From Vitrella brassicaformis (lineage: Eukaryota > Sar > Vitrellaceae): a stretch of DNA of 64,000 nucleotides. Below are positions 48,882-60,797 of this stretch, piece after piece. Position 1 is the stretch's first letter. The number at the start of each line of letters is the position of its first letter. The notes beneath the pieces were generated by a model, which searched no databases, was not told the origin of the DNA, and saw only the letters and a list, made by a program, of their open reading frames with translations. Where the stretch lies: NCBI GenBank assembly GCA_001179505.1, contig CDMY01000242.1, forward strand, positions 72,083 to 136,082, written 5' to 3'. The position numbers and the translations under genes were made by a program.

Positions 48882-49463
48882 ATGAGTACCGGTCAGTCAG
48901 CTGACAGGCGCACACACCACATATATATCGCCTGTCTGTCTGTCTGGATGTGGCCGTGTGTGTGTGTGTGCAGGTGAAGACCAGACGCCCGACAGTGACC
49001 ACCATCACCTCCCTCTCCACCCCCACCACCACCATGATGGTCTGCCGTTCCTGCCCAGCCAGCTCTCTATGATGCCTGACGGATACACCGGTAAGTAAAA
49101 CACCACACCACGATCACAATCACAATCACACACATCCGTTGTGCATCTTCTGTGTTGATGTGCGCCATGCACGCACCCACACACGCAGATCTGCCCCCGA
49201 TTGCCGCGCCATCGCCGTCGCTCAGGTACTAGCGGGCACCGGACACGCACAGAATGCCTGTGACCACACAGATTGTGCATGTGGATGGCGTCCATCTCGT
49301 ATAGGGACTTCACTCGTGGTGCGTGGACGGCCGAGGAGGATGCGACGCTGGCCGGACTCGTCCAGACCCTCGGGGCGCGCAAGTGGAGCGAGATCGCCAA
49401 ACGAATGCCCGGTGCGGACAAGGGAGCGTTTCTGCCTTTCAATGCATTGCTCCCATCCCTGGA

Positions 49464-49495
<32 letters not shown>

Positions 49496-52400
49496 GTCAG
49501 GTCGTATAGGCAAGCAGTGCCGTGAGCGTTGGCACAACCACCTCAACCCCAATGTCAAGAAGGAGCAGGTGCGCCAGGCAGCCAGCGAGAAGAAGCACAT
49601 CCAGCCAGCCATCCAATCATCCATCCTTTTCGTGTTCTGATGTCCGACTGGTTGCGTGTGTGTGTGTGGTGTGTATTGTATTGTATTGTATTGTGTGGTC
49701 AGTGGTCGGAGGAAGAGGACGTCCACCTGATGGAGCTGCACGCCAGGCTCGGCAACAAATGGTACGGACGCCACACACACACACACACACAGACACGTGT
49801 GTGCGATGGATCTATGTGTGTGTGTGTGTGTGTGTATGCCTCGGTCGGGGATCCATCCACCAGGGCGGAGATATCGCGTCACTTCGACGGGCGCACCGAC
49901 AACAATGTCAAGAACAGATGGAACAGCACACTCAAGTAACCCCACACACACACCAGCACCCACACAAACACGCCCACGATTCTTTCTTGGCTCATCATCC
50001 ACGCGTCCGTCGATGCGATGCAGGCGTAAGGTGGCGTCGCTCTTCAACGATCCCGACAACCCCAAGCACTCCAGGGTCCGTCCATCCAGCCAGCCAGCAA
50101 TCCAGCCATCCAGAGCATCCAGACATCTCGTGTGGACACGTGTGTGTGTGTGTGTCTCATTTCAATCATCGTTCGTCGTTATCTGTCTGCAGGCGCTGCG
50201 TGAGGCCTGGCCCCGTGTGAAGGACCTCTATGAGGGACGGGTGAGCGTAGCGACCAGCCAACACCTGACCTGCACACCAACACACGTGACGTAGCAACAT
50301 CCATCACGGTGCAATCAGTGCATTCATGTGTGTGTGTGTGAATGTCTGCAGGGCTGCACCGAGTCGTATTTCTCGGACTTCGTTGACCCGGCCAAAGGCG
50401 GCGCTGAACGGGCAGTCGTTCCCTCTGAGGTGCGCACTTTCATTCCCCTCCCCCACCCCCACCCTCCCCCGACCCTCTCCCTCTGTGTGTGCAGGGTCAG
50501 GGTCGTCCGCCGACGCGCCACCGCAACGCCAATCGCAAGAAGAAGCGCTCCGACGACAGTGACGAAGACGATGCCAGCAATAAGGGAGAGGTACGAGCAC
50601 ACTGACACAGAGAGGGGGAGGGAGACACACACATATGTGTGGATACGTCACGTCTTGTCTGGGCGTGCGCTGCAGGGTCTTCCGTCGCTGACGCTGCCGA
50701 TCCCGTCAGTGCACTACGGTGGAGAGGAGGGCGGGGCACACGTGGCGAAGCGGCTGCAGAAGATGCAAGGAGTGGTACATGCATAACCAACCACCCCCTC
50801 TCCCCTCCACACAGCCGTCTGTGTGTCTGTCTGTGTCTGTCAGGCTGCGCATCCGTATGCTCAGTGGGGCAGCATGGTGCATCCGCCGTCGTCTGGTTCG
50901 TACGTCTTGTCTCCGGTGGCCCAGCAGAACGGCACGCCCACACCGCAGGGACACCCGTCACCATCCACTTACCACCCGTTCGCCGCCATGGTGAGTCGCC
51001 ACGTGACGACAAGTGTTGTGTTATGCATGTGTGTGTGTGTGTGTGTGTGTTGCCTTGGTCAGCCGCCCCCTCTGCAGCACCAGGCGCTCATGGCTCTGCT
51101 CACCGGCCACTCGCTCTCCGCCGACACCAGCAAAGGAGGTGGGTATCCATTCACCCTTACACGCCTGCCCTGCCTGATGCACTCACCATTGATGGCGGTT
51201 CTGTGGCCCATTCGTTTATGCAGCCGCGGCTCTGCCCCCCATCGACCCCGATGCCCTGGCGCAGGCCTACCACATGGTCCTCACTGGCACCACCCAGCAG
51301 CAGCAGCAGCAGCAGGCAGCTCCTGCGCCGGCGGCCGGGAGGAGCGGCGACGGACAGACACAGACACCGCAGGGGAAAGATGAGACGTACGTGCGGATGG
51401 ACACACACGTGGATGGAGGGGGACGCGGGCATATGCGCTTGTGTGTGTGTGGTGCTATGTGTGTGTCAGGATGGGCGGCGCGGCTGCGAGTAGTAGTGTG
51501 GTTGTGAAGCAGGAGCCCGTTGACGATGATGTAAGAGAGTCCCCCACTGGAGAATCTTTCATCTTTCCTTCACACACTTTCACATGTATGTGTCTGCAGG
51601 TGGCTGCCCCTGCTGCCACTGGTGCTGGTGCTGGTGGTGCCGCTGGGGGGGAGGGAGACAAGAAGGAGGAGGACAACAACGACGAGGACCAACAACCAAA
51701 CAAGGACACACACAACAACACCTCCTCGCCCCAGCAAAAGCAGCGCAAGATCCCCGCCGCCACCGCCGCCAACGACCAGCAGCAGGCACAGCAGGCAGAG
51801 CAGGCAGAGGACCACACCAACGAGGAGGAGCTTTCCGAGAGGGCCAAAATGATGAGAGGTACAGTACCACACACAGGCGCCAACCCACCCCCTCCCAAAG
51901 ACCCACATTTGCTGTGTACCATGTGTGTGTGCAGGAGGACTGCGTGGCGGCGCACGTGGTGGTGGTGCTGGTGGTGGTGTTGGGGGCAGTGGGGCCGGGG
52001 CGTCGGGGGACGGAGGTGCGTGTGAACAGATGGCCAACCGCCCACACACTTGTGTGTATCCCTCTGTGTGTGTGTGTGTGGACATGTATGGTAGTGTCGT
52101 ATCCGGGGGAGGCGGCTGACTCAGGTGGGTGTTGGGTGTTGCACATCCATCCATCCATCCATCCGTCCATCGGTATGTATGTGTGTGTGTTCAGCGACTG
52201 CTCATCTGAAGCAGCTGTTGCTTGCATTCGGCACCCAGTTCCTGCGGTCGGGCGAGGACACTCGGGCGCCATACACGCCGCCACACCTGCTCAAGAGTAG
52301 TGACGATGATTGGTCAGTCAGTGAGAAAGAGAGAGAGAGAGGAACAGGAGAAGTGCATCAAGCTCTGTGTGCGTGTGTCCCACCCTACACACACAGGTTT

Positions 52401-53651
52401 GTGCAGTATCTGAAGGAGCGCGGGATTCCTCCTCAATACGTTGCCATGGTACACACACACACATACACACACCTCCCACACACAAGCAGGCAGAACACAC
52501 TAATACTTACTTCCACGGTATATATCTGTGTGTGTCTGGTGTGGCCCCACACAGCGTCCCCCGACGCCCAAGAAGCGGCCCGAGGCTCAGCAGCACAAGC
52601 AGGACAGCAGTGCTAAGGACATACACAAGAAGCTCCTGAGGTGTGCACCAAACACACAACACACAAATCGATATCGGCGCATCCATGTGTAAAGACGTCT
52701 GTGTGCGTGTTGCCTTAGGTTGCTGATTGGCACGGCCAGCGAGGAGGACACCTACGAGAAGGTGCGTGTGTGTGTGTGTCTGTGCGCCAATATCCCTATG
52801 TGTGTGTGTGCGCGTGTGTGTGCAGGGTTCGCTGGAGGACACGGTCATGACGTCCATCCAGGAGCTCAACGGCAAAGTCAAAAAGGTCCGTCCACATCCT
52901 CTCTCTCTCCCTCCTCTCTAGACATACATAGTTCATTGTGTCTGTAAATGGTTGTGTCAATGTAATTAATGTGTGCAGAGCACAGGCAAGAAGAAGAAGG
53001 CCACCAAGAAGGCCGCCGCTTCCACCACACAGCAGAGGTAAATAGGGTACCCACAAATATTGTATACACACCCACCCGCGACAATGCCCACATACACGTG
53101 TGATGTGTGATGTGTGTGTGTGCAGGCGTTCGTCCAAGACCAAGAAGGGCAAGAAGCCACACCGGCAGCAGCAGCAGCAGCAGCAGGTGCGGCAGAAGGA
53201 CGATGAGGAGATGGAGGCTTACATGGACGAGGGAGACGAGGTATGCACCACCCCAGCCCCACACCGACCGAGACACACACATTCTTGTACCTCCCTCCCC
53301 ATGCTATGTCCTCACTCATAGGTGGACCACGAGGTGGCCCAGCTGCTTCTCCAGATGCGCAACAACAGTAAGTACCACACACTGCACACACTGACGCCCA
53401 CCTGGATGTGTGTGTGTGTGTGTGTGTCTGCAGGCAGTAGGGCCAACAGGCGAGGAGGCAGCAAGGACGCAGTCGAGGTGGGCGGTGAGCACGACACACA
53501 CACATCCATCCATCCATCCATGAACGGAGACATCATGCGTGCGTGTGTGTGTGTGTGTGTGTGTGTGAAGGTTGAGGGGCCCGAGGAGGTGGGGAGTCAG
53601 CAGAATAAGGAGACGGTGCTGGTGGAGGACGACAGGCACCACGACGAATGA
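48882..53651 (+). CDS. R2R3-type (c-Myb-like) MYB transcription factor
   Basis: More than 20 short exons from the ATG at 48882 (MSTG, completed across the first intron) to the stop at 53651. The N-terminus is His-rich. Repeat R2 reads RGAWTAEEDATLAGLVQTLG, RKWSEIAKRMPG, then GRIGKQCRERWHNHLNP. Repeat R3 reads WSEEEDVHLMELHARLGNKW, AEISRHFDG and RTDNNVKNRWNSTLKR. The regularly spaced Trp and the recognition-helix sequences KQCRERWHNHL and NVKNRWNS are those of animal-type c-Myb repeats rather than plant R2R3 proteins. No R1 was seen. Downstream exons are low-complexity: basic RKKKRSDDSDED, Pro/Ser/His-rich, Gln runs encoded by CAG (51298-51316), acidic and Gly-rich segments, and a C-terminal Lys-rich part (TGKKKKATKKAAA). 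It is nuclear and expected to bind DNA; targets are unknown. Confidence 0.9.
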
Positions 53652-54304
53652 CTCACTTCTCAAGTCACCGATTGGTTGACAGACAGATCCTCACGCGCAC
53701 ACACCACACCACCACATCACATCACATCACATTGCACACACACACACGGGGAGGGGAAGGCAGACACAAACAGGTCCTCTCCACACCACACCACACACAC
53801 GCGTACCCTCACACGTAAGCTCAGCTCGTTTATTGCATGCCACCCATCCACCCAGTGACCGATGTGATGGATGGATGGATTGACCGATTCATGTCTCCCT
53901 TCATGCCTTACTGGCGGAGCGGGGATCGCATCGTATCGGATGTGTGTGAGTGTGAGTGTGTGTGTCTGTCTGTGTGTATTGTATGTACGTATGAGTACCA
54001 TTAATGAACATCTCACCATCCATCGATCGCTGGGCCGGCTGGATCGCTCGCTGGCTGGCGTGCGCTGCGCACCTGTGCATTACAATACAGGTCGGTTCGG
54101 TGGGGTGGTGGGGCTGGGGCGGGATGGATGGATGGATGGGGGCACACCAGTCAGTCAGTCAGTCAGGTCGCCTCTGACTGATGATGAATCCTTTTTCTAC
54201 TTGTATGTATGTATTGTATGCATGTGGTGTGTGGGGTGGGTGTGTATCTATGGTCTGTCTGTCTGTCGGTCTGTGTGTGTGTGTGTGTCCTCTCCCTCCC
54301 CATG
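53652..54304. other. Intergenic with simple repeats
   Basis: No gene. (TG)n, (GGAT)n and (TCAG)n (54150-54166) repeats are present. Confidence 0.5.
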
Positions 54305-54570
54305 CACGTTTTCCTCGCTCTGTGCAAATTAAGGACGGGACGGCCGGGCGGGGCTCATCGGTGGCTGGATAGATGGATGGATGGATGGACAACGGACAAA
54401 CGATGAATGTCAATTTCGGTGAAAGCTTCTCTCTGAATGAATGAAGACCTCTACACCCTCACACACGCACACCCCATCAACAGTCAAGTCACCAACAGGC
54501 TGCTGGGAGCTGTGAGTGAGATGTGCTGAGGTGCGGTGCGCTTGAGGCCGGTTGTGTTGTGTGTCGTCAG
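54305..54570. repeat. Inverted copy of the B-C spacer (6700-6960)
   Basis: Reverse-complement match to 6700-6960, for example AAATTAAGGACGGGACGGCC here against GGCCGTCCCGTCCTTAATTT there, and the GAAAGCTTCTCTCTGAATGA stretch. It continues directly into a B 5' fragment, so the duplication carried spacer and B together before most of B was lost. Confidence 0.85.
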
Positions 54571-54573
54571 TCA

Positions 54574-54689
54574 CGACCGCTCGTCACGCCATGCAGCCGG
54601 GAGGGGACGACTGACTCATCATCGGCCGCTGCGCCGACGGTGGTTTTTCGCTTCTTCGAACCAGCTGGCGCTGCTGCTGCGGCCGACAT
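54574..54689 (-). pseudogene. Truncated 5' end of a family-B gene
   Basis: Minus-strand reading from the ATG at 54689 gives MSAAAAAPAGSKKRKTT-like sequence through the DESVVPSRLHGV region and stops being homologous after about 40 codons. It is nearly identical to the start of B and B'. The remaining coding region is absent. Confidence 0.85.
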
Positions 54690-54899
54690 CGTCAATGGCC
54701 TAAGTCCAATGATGTGCAGGGTTTGAACCCTTGTGCCTCAGTAGGGTCAAATGTGCAGGGTTTCAAACCCGCCAGCAACAGCAGTGCTAGTGCAGTGCTT
54801 GCCGCTCGCTTTTCTTCCTTGTGTGCTCGTGTGCTTACCGTTGTCAAGACGGTGTTTCAAAAAAAGTGGGAAAACAGCTGCGCTGCTTCGGTGGAAAAC

Positions 54900-57020
54900 G
54901 GAGCCGTTCAGAACGGAGGTCGCCTTCAACCTGGCCGAACCTCGCACGCCCTTTTTCAAGAAAAGAAAAAGCGAATCCATCGGTTCAGGTGACGTATCTA
55001 CGGCAGGAAGAGCCCTCGGAGTGGCTGATCTGACGTCCCCTCCACCCCCTGTGTGTGCTGTGTGTGCTGTGTGTGATTTTGTCACCCACGGTGTGGTGCT
55101 GGCTGCAGGCCGCCGATAAGCAAGAGGATGACGTCGGTTCGGATGTTGCTGGCGGGTTTGTTGGGCGTGTTGGCCGTGGGCCTGCTGGGCCTTCCCCTCA
55201 CCCACGGCAAGAACCTCTACACCCAGGAGCTCCACGACGACAGTGAGGGATGGATGGATGGCTAGATCTATTGATCTATGGACGTCGTGGAGGCTCTGTG
55301 TGTGGTGTGGATGGATGGATGGATGGCTGCAGCGACCATGGAGGAGCGCATGGACGCCATCAATGATATCCATAACAACCCCAGTGCCTTCGTTGAGACT
55401 GGTGCGCAGATACAAGATGCGCCAATGCCGGCCCACCACCGCCACTCGACATCCGTGCCATTCCGTGGTCTGATGAATGTGTGCATATCTGTCTGTGCGT
55501 CTGTGTGTGTGCAGGGTCCTCATCGGGTGCCCATCTGCAGGTGTCGTTGGCCGCCATCCAGCAGCAGCTGGAGCGAGGCACGGCCAGCCACAAGGCCGCC
55601 ATAGCGGTGCACCAGGCTGCCATCGTCACACATCAAGAGGCCCTCAACGCCATGGAGGCCGCCGAGCAAAACATGAACGCCCTCACCGACAAAGCGACCA
55701 GCCGCGGTGTGGATGGATCATCGACATGTGTGTGTCGTGTATCTGTGTGTATCTGTGTGTGTGTGTGTGTGTGTGTCAGGGCTGTGTTCGTACAACGGCT
55801 CCGTATTCTGCAGTTTAGCCCTCAAGGGGCGAATTGTGGGATGGGGTGAATTGTGGCACCGGCTGCAAGTGCTGGAAGCACAACTGCATCGTGAGTACAC
55901 ATCTTTGACGACTGGCAGCGACAGACAGACAGACAGACGCGAAGGATCTCTCTCTCTCTCTCTGCGTGTGTGTGCGTGTGTGTGTGTGGTCTTCAGCCTA
56001 AAGCCGATTACGTCTTCTTCGTGGAGGAGGTCAAGACCATACGCACACACATGTCATTGTCTGTCTGTCAATGAGTGTGTCTGTGTGTGTGCAGGAGAAG
56101 TCCAAGCACCGGCGTAGGATGGATCATCGATGTGTGGTGGTGTATCTGTGTATCTGTGTGTGTGTGTGTGTGCGTGTGTGTGTGCGTCAGGGCTGTGTTC
56201 GTACAACGGCTCCGTATTCTGCAGTTTAGCCCTCAAGGGGCGAATTGTGGGATGGGGTGTTTTGTGGCACCGGCTGCAAGTGCTGGAAGCGCAACTGCAT
56301 CGTAAGTACACATCTTTGATCACTGGCAGCAACAGACAGACAGACAGACAGACGCAAAGGATCTCTCTCTCTCTCTTCTGTGCGTGTGTGCGTGGTCTTC
56401 AGCCTGAGGCCTTATATTATCATTATGTTTATTATTCTACGAATACTTGAGGCGGTGAGCGCGTCTGCCGGCCGGCCCGGGCAGGTGGGTGAGAGACCAG
56501 AAACAAACAAAAAAGACAGCAGACAGACAGACAGACAGACCTCTGTCTATATATCAGCAGCGGCACAGACATACAATACAGCATCAATCCAATCCAATCC
56601 AATCAGGCGTTTGTGCGTCTGTGTCTCTGTGAGTGTGCAGGTAGATATGTAGCTGTAGCCTACACACCGACGTGGCTAGGGAGGGGGAGAGAGAGGGGAG
56701 AGAGCACTTTACTTTTTGCTGACAGCATCAGACAGACACCTCACCTGTCCGGCTACACCATTTCTTTTCAGACGGGCGGGCGGGCACACACACAGAGACA
56801 GAGAGAGAGAGAGAGATTGACACACACAGGATTTTGCAATGTGTGTGTGTGTGTGTGTGTGATTTGGGTGATCCACTGTGTGTCTGGCTGTCTGCCTGTC
56901 TGGCTGCGCATCCAAGTGTGTGTCCGTTGCGTTGGTGGAATATCCTTTGATGGACGGACCGATTCTTTGCGTGACGCCCTGTGTTCATCTGTTTAAGCGG
57001 TCCATACGGCGAGGACGAGT
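54900..57020. repeat. Right copy of the inverted segmental duplication (gene A unit)
   Basis: Counterpart of 2270-4440 in reverse orientation. Homology is visible from the TTTTTCAAGAAAAGAAAAAG stretch (54950) through the A' exons to GCGGTCCATACGG (56998). Internal tandem exon units differ in number and sequence between the copies. Confidence 0.85.
55128..56450 (+). CDS. Secreted small Cys-containing protein (family A, copy 2)
   Basis: The ATG at 55128 gives the same signal peptide as copy 1 (MTSVRMLLAGLLGVLAVGLL). The next exons (55322-55400 and 55515 to about 55700) give MEERMDAINDIHNNPSAFVE and SLAAIQQQLERGTASHKAAI. Two nearly identical units follow (about 55780-56000 and 56190-56400), each with a candidate Cys-rich exon: CGTGCKCWKHNC and CGTGCKCWKRNC, read from an AG just after TTTAG in each unit. 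In the other frames these exons encode no Cys cluster, so the acceptor choice decides whether the motif is made. Short exons PKADYVFFVEE and EKSKHRR come between. The last is PEALYYHYVYYSTNT-stop at 56450, unlike copy 1. The Cys exon was duplicated here in tandem. Function is unknown; secretion is inferred from the leader. Confidence 0.6.
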
Positions 57021-58276
57021 CAGTAGTTGAAGCGTCGACAGTCGACTCATGTCTTTCCCACAACAAACACCCCATCCACCGCCACACACACAATAAGGCG
57101 GACGATGGTCCTCCTGCAATGGTGAGCCTTTTGTCTGATGAAATGCCATTTCTCCTCAACACTCAGTGACCAACCAACAGGCCGACACCATCATGTCTCT
57201 TGAGGCCGGCATGAGTTTCGCTGCATCAGGAGCCTTGGCAGTCGGCATGTTGTGTGGGCGTCTCACCCTCTATGTGATGCCGTCGGGCCCGCTCAGCCGA
57301 CCACCACCTGCACACACACACAAACACACATACACGAACAGACACGGACGGGTAAGCATAGCGCTGCCCTTTAACACACAAGCCAGCCATCAGTGTGTCG
57401 TGTCCTCTTTCCGTCCCATGGCCTGTTGAATGTGCCATGTTTCCATCGGCCGACCGAGGAGACCATCGCACACACACAGCAGACCGACACAAACAAAACC
57501 ACACCAATGTATGCAATGATGGCCCATTAATGGCGTGTCTGTCTTGTCTGAGCATGTGCCTCCGTCGTGAGACGCACGTCGATGCTCTTCGTGCTGGGCG
57601 GTTGTTCGTGTGTCTGTCGCAGAGTCGTGACCTCATCGATGGCCTGGTGTCTCGAGCTGAGACGCCATGGTCAGGTGGCGATCGGCTCGTTGACACACGA
57701 AGAATGAACGACACACGCAGACAGACACACAGACACACAGACAGAATGGATGGATGGATGGAGTGAGTGAATGTCAGGCACTTTCTGGTGATCGAAGTGA
57801 CGAGTCCGTCAAAGAGACAGTCAGGGCACACGCGCTGCCCTGTCAGGCCACAATGACGCACAGATAAGACGTATTGATTTGAACCTCAAGGTGTCTCAGC
57901 GGTTTTCCTGCTCCGATTGTGTGTTGTGAGTGAATGTCGGGATGTTTCTGATTGATTATCGAAGTGACGAGGCCTCAGTCGAAAAAGGTTGACACGCACA
58001 CACATGATCATGTCTGCACATGGACACGAATGAGTCATCAGTCCGTCATGCTGTCGGGTCTGAGTCAGTCGCTAGGAAGCTGGCTACACACTGCCGCCAT
58101 CAATCAAGCTGCAGCAATGCTCCTCCTCCCTTCGTATACACATACTACCTGCAACACACACACACACACAGAGAGAGAGAGAGGAAAGCGGCGGCTTGCC
58201 TCGTGTGTGTGATGATGTGTGCTGCAGTGTTGTGTCACCGGCCTCTGCCGCCGTCTATGTGTGCTGTCAGATCGGT
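56451..58276. other. Intergenic between A' and B', simple repeats
   Basis: The left part (to 57020) belongs to the inverted duplication. The remainder has (CA)n, (GA)n and (GGAT)n tracts. A short frame near 57193 (MSLEAGMSFAASGALAVG) has no supporting features. No RNA gene was recognised. Confidence 0.5.
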
Positions 58277-60289
58277 TCAGCCGCTGCCCACCTGCACACA
58301 GAACACATACAGCAGCGCTACCGACAGCCAGCCAGCCATATGTGCCCTCCATGCCCCTCACACACACACCTGCCAGATCTCCATCTCATCGCACGTGAAG
58401 TCGAGGGACTGCGCTAGTCTGCCGTTGCCGCGCTTAGTGACCTCCCCTCTGTAGCCGGGCGAAAGGCCATCCGCCTTGATCCACTGGCAGCTGCTGAGGT
58501 CGGCCGCAGGACCAGGTTGAGCCCACCCCAACCAGAGGACTCCAGCAACGCGACCGATGCGGGCATTTGCACTCCAGTCCATGTTGCTTGCCTTCACCGC
58601 CCCCTGTGTGCCGGCCACCCTCACCATCTGCCACTCCTCGGGTATCTCGATCTTGGTCGGCGCGTCATACGCACCCGACAGCGAATAGAAGAAAAGGGGC
58701 ACCTTGTAGCCGTTGGTCTCTGTTGGGTCGTCTGGGGGGTTGATCTCGCCGTCGATGAAGCATCCGAAGCGGTGTGTGTCGCCATCTCGGAGGGCGAAGA
58801 GCAGGCCGCTCTTGCCCTCGACGCACTCGAGCATCTTGGGGAAGGCATACGTGTCACGACTGCCCCTGACAGACGACACACACAGAAGGACAATGTGGTC
58901 TCGGCCTGTCATCTGCCTCTGGCGTGTGAGTGCTTCATCTCACTTGTACAGCAGTGATGGCGCTACAGCGATCTTCTTGTCCGTCATCTTCATCACCGCC
59001 AGCCACTCGTCGGCCGTCGTGATCACATCGGACGCTCCCGCCGCCCCAGCGAGGGGCGGCACCGTGTTGAGGCCGTACATGCCCAACTCGACGGCGAACA
59101 TCTCCTTCTCGTGCGGCGCGATCACCGGCGGATGCACGAACCTGCAAGCCGGCATCACGGTCAGCCGGCGGCCGAAGTCGACGATGAGTCGGAGGAATTT
59201 GAGGGACGCCTGGCGTGCCTCCTGGTCGGGCCACTCATCGCTGGATGAACACACATACACACAGATACCAATGGCTTCTCCTTCCTCCTCTCTGCTGCCT
59301 TACGGGTTGTAACGCTTGACGAGGGCATGGTTGCGTCCGAAGGGTGCGATCGTACGGCGGAGCACCGACACGTCCTCATCGCGAACGGTCAGTGTCATCA
59401 CCCCGGTCTCCTCACCGCTGCTGTCCCCCTTGACGAACGGCCGGATGGCCGCCACGAAGGCCTTCATCTCCTCCTTCTGCTTCTGCAGGCCCTCGAGCAG
59501 ACTCTCGTAGCGCCTCATGTGCTCATCTATCTGCCGAAACACCCCCTTCACCCCGCCCTCCCCGTCCCCTCCCTCCCTCTGCCCCTCTTGGCCGCTCCCG
59601 TCGGCCATCTCTACATCCCGCTGCTCGCCTCCCCCGGCACCATTTGCCGATGCTGCTGCCGACGAGCCGGGTGCTCGCGGCTGCTCCTCGATCTCGATAT
59701 CACCGCCCAGCTTGTTTGTGATGAACAGCGAGTGGTACTCGGAGTATGAGGGATCCTCACTCTCGGGCGAATGGATGGCGATCTCGTCCAAGTGAGGGCT
59801 CTGTAGCAGCTCCAGCTGGTCACTCAGCCAGGCGAAATAGGGCGGATGCATCTCGAGGAATGGCAGACTGTTGGCGTCCTTGGGCAGGGCGTCGATGAAG
59901 TGCAGCAGCAGGGTGGAGAGGTACGTCCGCTTCGTCTTAGGGTGCAAGAGGGCTAACACGGGAATCGACATGACAGTGCCGCCCACGTTGAGCTTGAGCT
60001 TGCCGCTGGTCTTGTGCGGCTCCACCGTGCCGCCGTTTGCGATGAAGAGCTGCTTGATCTCCGCCGCCAGCTGCTCGATTTCGCCCTCTGCCGCAGCTGC
60101 TGCCGTCTTGAACACGCCACGAAGGCCATCCATGCATCCTGCCGCCTGCTCAACCACCGCATCGACCTCCTCACGACCGCTGGTCACGCCATGCAGCCGG
60201 GAGGGGACGACTGACTCATCATCGGCCGCTTCGCCGACGGTGGTTTTCCGCTTCTTCGAACCAGCTGGCGCTGCTGCTGCGGCCGACAT
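58277..60289 (-). CDS. BTB/T1-TLDc domain protein (family B, copy 2)
   Basis: Four exons join in phase (60289-59304, 59240-58944, 58865-58370, 58291-58277) to 597 residues. The ATG at 60289 was chosen to match copy 1; another Met two codons upstream is also in frame. The BTB/T1 core starts LKLNVGGTVMSIPV. Acidic and helical linkers follow (DIEIEEQPRAPGSSAAASAN, YESLLEGLQKQKEEMKAFVA). The TLDc part (GSRDTYAFPKMLECVEGKSG, GVLWLGWAQPGPAADLSSCQ, CDEMEIWQ) ends with the five-codon exon VGSG-stop. Copy 2 has an extra intron after RYNP that is absent from copy 1, where the same region is continuous. It is divergent from C' (508 bp). Confidence 0.85.
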
Positions 60290-60797
60290 CGTCAATGGCC
60301 TAAGGAAATACGTTATGCTATGCAGCTGGGTTGGTTGGTTGGTTGGTTAGTGTGTTTAACGAGACTCGTGTCTGTAACCCTGGAGGGATCCTGTTGTCTC
60401 ACGCACTAAACTAGCAGCATGTACATGCAAAGCATGCACACGGCCTGTCTACCCCTCCCTGCACTGGCACCGGCGGACAAACAGATGGCAGCAGAGAGCA
60501 CTGGCTGCCTTGTAGAACGTTGACAAACACCGATTCCGGCTACATACACAAGAACGGGCGCTGTCGCCCAGCAAGAGCCATGGCAAGTGTACTGGGTGTG
60601 ATGTGCTGGGTTGTGAACCCTTGTGCAAGGGTTTTGAACCCGATCACCCCAAGTCCCCAACCCGACCCGAGCGACTGTTGACCAACCGTCTTGACCAGGG
60701 TGAGCACACGAGCACACACACACACACACATTCCACCAATTGATCACGACAGCCGGCAGGCACGGCTCGTTGCTGATGGCGTTTCTCTCTCTGAGAT
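60290..60797. promoter_or_regulatory. Divergent interval between B' and C' with GGGTTT(T)GAACCC elements
   Basis: About 508 bp. It holds (GGTT)n at 60329-60348 and two related inverted-repeat motifs: GGGTTGTGAACCC (about 60608) and GGGTTTTGAACCC (60629-60641). The right end (60690-60797) matches the upstream region of C. No gene was recognised. Confidence 0.45.

Noticed and set aside
54719-54730. GGGTTTGAACCC as a tRNA T-arm
   Set aside because: It resembles GGTTCGAACC, but no acceptor stem or anticodon arm could be placed around it, and the motif recurs as a palindrome upstream of genes.
57166-57429. Small frame with a hydrophobic stretch between A' and B'
   Set aside because: No duplicated counterpart, no leader-like N-terminus and no conserved splice structure.
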